Shown here: positions 37,952 through 38,911 of the stretch, in pieces
Layout: every line of letters begins with the position of its first letter
Position numbering within the stretch: the stretch's first letter is position 1
Origin: a virus
Reading direction: 5' to 3' (one strand)
Virus record (IMG/VR): IMGVR_UViG_3300029953_000080
Location: 1-38,911 of that record
Length of the DNA stretch: 38,911 nucleotides
The notes under the pieces: model-generated
The model's database searches: none
Seen by the model: only the letters and a program-made list of their open reading frames with translations
Told to the model about the DNA's origin: nothing
Made by a program: the position numbers and the translations under genes

Positions 37952-38183
37952 TGCCGACGAGGAAGCCTGGGTAGATGGACTACTCGATGCTTTTGCTGCT
38001 AACCGTAATAAAGCCTCAGAATGGGAGCGCGGATTTCTGGATGATCAGGCAGAGCGCTTCGAAGAGCATGCTGCAGAAACCCGGTTCTCACCCAAGCAAT
38101 GGTCTATCCTGGACAGGGTGGCCTACAAGCTTGGTTACGTGAAGCGTCAATTCGATGAGGATAGGGGCTTTCCCGATGAATGA
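37941..38183 (+). CDS. Small acidic helical protein
   Basis: This 80-residue protein from ATG 37941, with GGAG 7 bases upstream, is helical and acidic (DEEAWVDGLLDAFAANRNKA, DDQAERFEEHAAETRFSPKQ). The C-terminal YKLGYVKRQFDEDRG is similar in character to small phage proteins of unknown role. It overlaps the ThyX start by 8 bases. The open frame runs further upstream through the previous gene, but the ribosome site supports this start. Confidence 0.55.
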   Translation: MALNADEEAWVDGLLDAFAANRNKASEWERGFLDDQAERFEEHAAETRFSPKQWSILDRVAYKLGYVKRQFDEDRGFPDE

Positions 38184-38904
38184 TCGTTTCACTCTCTCGG
38201 TCCTTGATCATGGATCGGTGCGCTTGGCCAATCTGGCAGGCCCGGTGCGCCGTCCTAACCGCGACTTTGATGCAGATGATATCGATCCTGCATTAGCAGC
38301 CCGCATGTCATTTGATGGTGGACTGGAGCCGAGGGCAAGAGAACTGGACCTTAAGCTTTGTGATTATCTCATGAAGAACCGGCACACTACGCCATTCGAG
38401 ATGATTGAATGCTGGATCGAGATGGAGATGCCGATTTTTGTGGCCCGTCAGTTTGTGCGCCACCGCACCGCTGCCATTAACGAAGTGTCGGCACGCTACG
38501 TGACCCTGCCCGAGAAATGGTATATACCCGACATTCGCATAATCGGTGCCAAGCCGAAGAGTGTAAAGCAGGGCAGGGTTATTGGTTCAGAGCCTACACT
38601 TGAGCAGAAGCTGTTTGCATGTAATCTCAACAGTCACTGCCAGAATGGTTATGACCAGTACAAGATGGCGATCGCTGATGAAATTCCCAATGAACTGGCA
38701 CGCTGTTTCCTCAGTCTAAATCACTATACTCATTGGCTATGGAAGCAAGATCTCCACAATATCATGGGTTTCTTGTCTCTGCGCGTCCACGGTCACGCAC
38801 AGTACGAAGCGCGAGAGTATGGTGAGGCGGTGCTGCAGCTGCTAACATCATCGCTGCCTGAGAGCATGGAGTTATTTAACAGATACCGCCGCATGTCGGG
38901 CTAA
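38176..38904 (+). CDS. thyX: Flavin-dependent thymidylate synthase
   Basis: ThyX converts dUMP to dTMP using FAD and NADPH with methylenetetrahydrofolate as carbon donor. The 242-residue protein carries the family signature RHRTAAINEVSARY (residues 95-108), which fits the RHRxxSxxxxSxRY class with Ala at the first Ser position. HTTPFE (70-75) is the usual N-terminal folate/FAD motif, and LHNIMGFLSLRVHGHAQYEA is the C-terminal substrate-binding helix with its Arg. Length is normal. ATG 38176 is preferred, with AGGGG upstream; ATG 38155 is in frame without a ribosome site. Together with the dCMP deaminase it supplies dTMP for phage DNA synthesis. Confidence 0.93.
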   Translation: MNDRFTLSVLDHGSVRLANLAGPVRRPNRDFDADDIDPALAARMSFDGGLEPRARELDLKLCDYLMKNRHTTPFEMIECWIEMEMPIFVARQFVRHRTAAINEVSARYVTLPEKWYIPDIRIIGAKPKSVKQGRVIGSEPTLEQKLFACNLNSHCQNGYDQYKMAIADEIPNELARCFLSLNHYTHWLWKQDLHNIMGFLSLRVHGHAQYEAREYGEAVLQLLTSSLPESMELFNRYRRMSG

Positions 38905-38911
38905 GATGATA

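Noticed and set aside
17471-38904. Genome-wide reassignment of TGA to a sense codon
   Set aside because: Many genes use TGA as a stop in tight ATGA or TGATG junctions, so the code is standard; the two in-frame TGA codons are local.

Overview
This window looks like most of the genome of a tailed double-stranded DNA phage (Caudoviricetes) with two divergent arms. The left arm (1 to about 17,300) is read leftward and holds packaging, head, neck and fibre genes. The right arm (about 17,400 to the end) is read rightward, except for one gene at 21,458-21,970, and holds replication, nucleotide-metabolism and many small early genes. No integrase, repressor or tRNA was recognised, and the tail tube, tape measure and lysis endopeptidase genes must lie outside the window. 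Fairly high GC content, Shine-Dalgarno sites and sigma70-type promoters suggest a proteobacterial host, perhaps an alphaproteobacterium; this is inference only.

Left arm, in transcription order from 17,325 down to 1: small terminase, a virion protein, a very GC-rich glycine-rich tail fibre, three small or medium fibre-region proteins, a coiled-coil membrane protein (holin candidate), large terminase, a virion protein with its own promoter, portal fused to a Mu gpF-like domain, prohead protease fused to a long scaffold-like tail, major capsid protein with an inserted domain, a HeH-like protein, a gp6-like connector, a HK97 gp10-like protein and the start of a tail-terminator-position gene. Many junctions are TAATG or ATGA overlaps, so translation is coupled.

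Right arm: 17.4-21.5 kb is a set of short early genes, each behind its own extended -10 promoter and hairpin leader. Position 21.97-22.43 kb is a non-coding region with GGTAGCC iterons, the best replication origin candidate, next to a Prim-Pol/superfamily 3 type primase-helicase. Next come a dCMP deaminase, a chain of tiny coupled genes, a nucleoside diphosphate kinase with an in-frame stop inside a 28-bp perfect inverted repeat, a UvrD-like helicase, a DUF2786 protein, an HNH endonuclease, a KVE-repeat protein, conserved phage proteins and ThyX. The deaminase, kinase and ThyX form a dTTP-supply module that would feed the replication genes.

The most unusual content is non-coding or structural: the stop-containing ndk palindrome, two further perfect intragenic palindromes, a helicase fragment copied out of frame into another gene, promoters embedded in dyads, an iteron array, two candidate structured RNAs and an 11-copy heptamer. 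All calls were made by reading the sequence without database searches.
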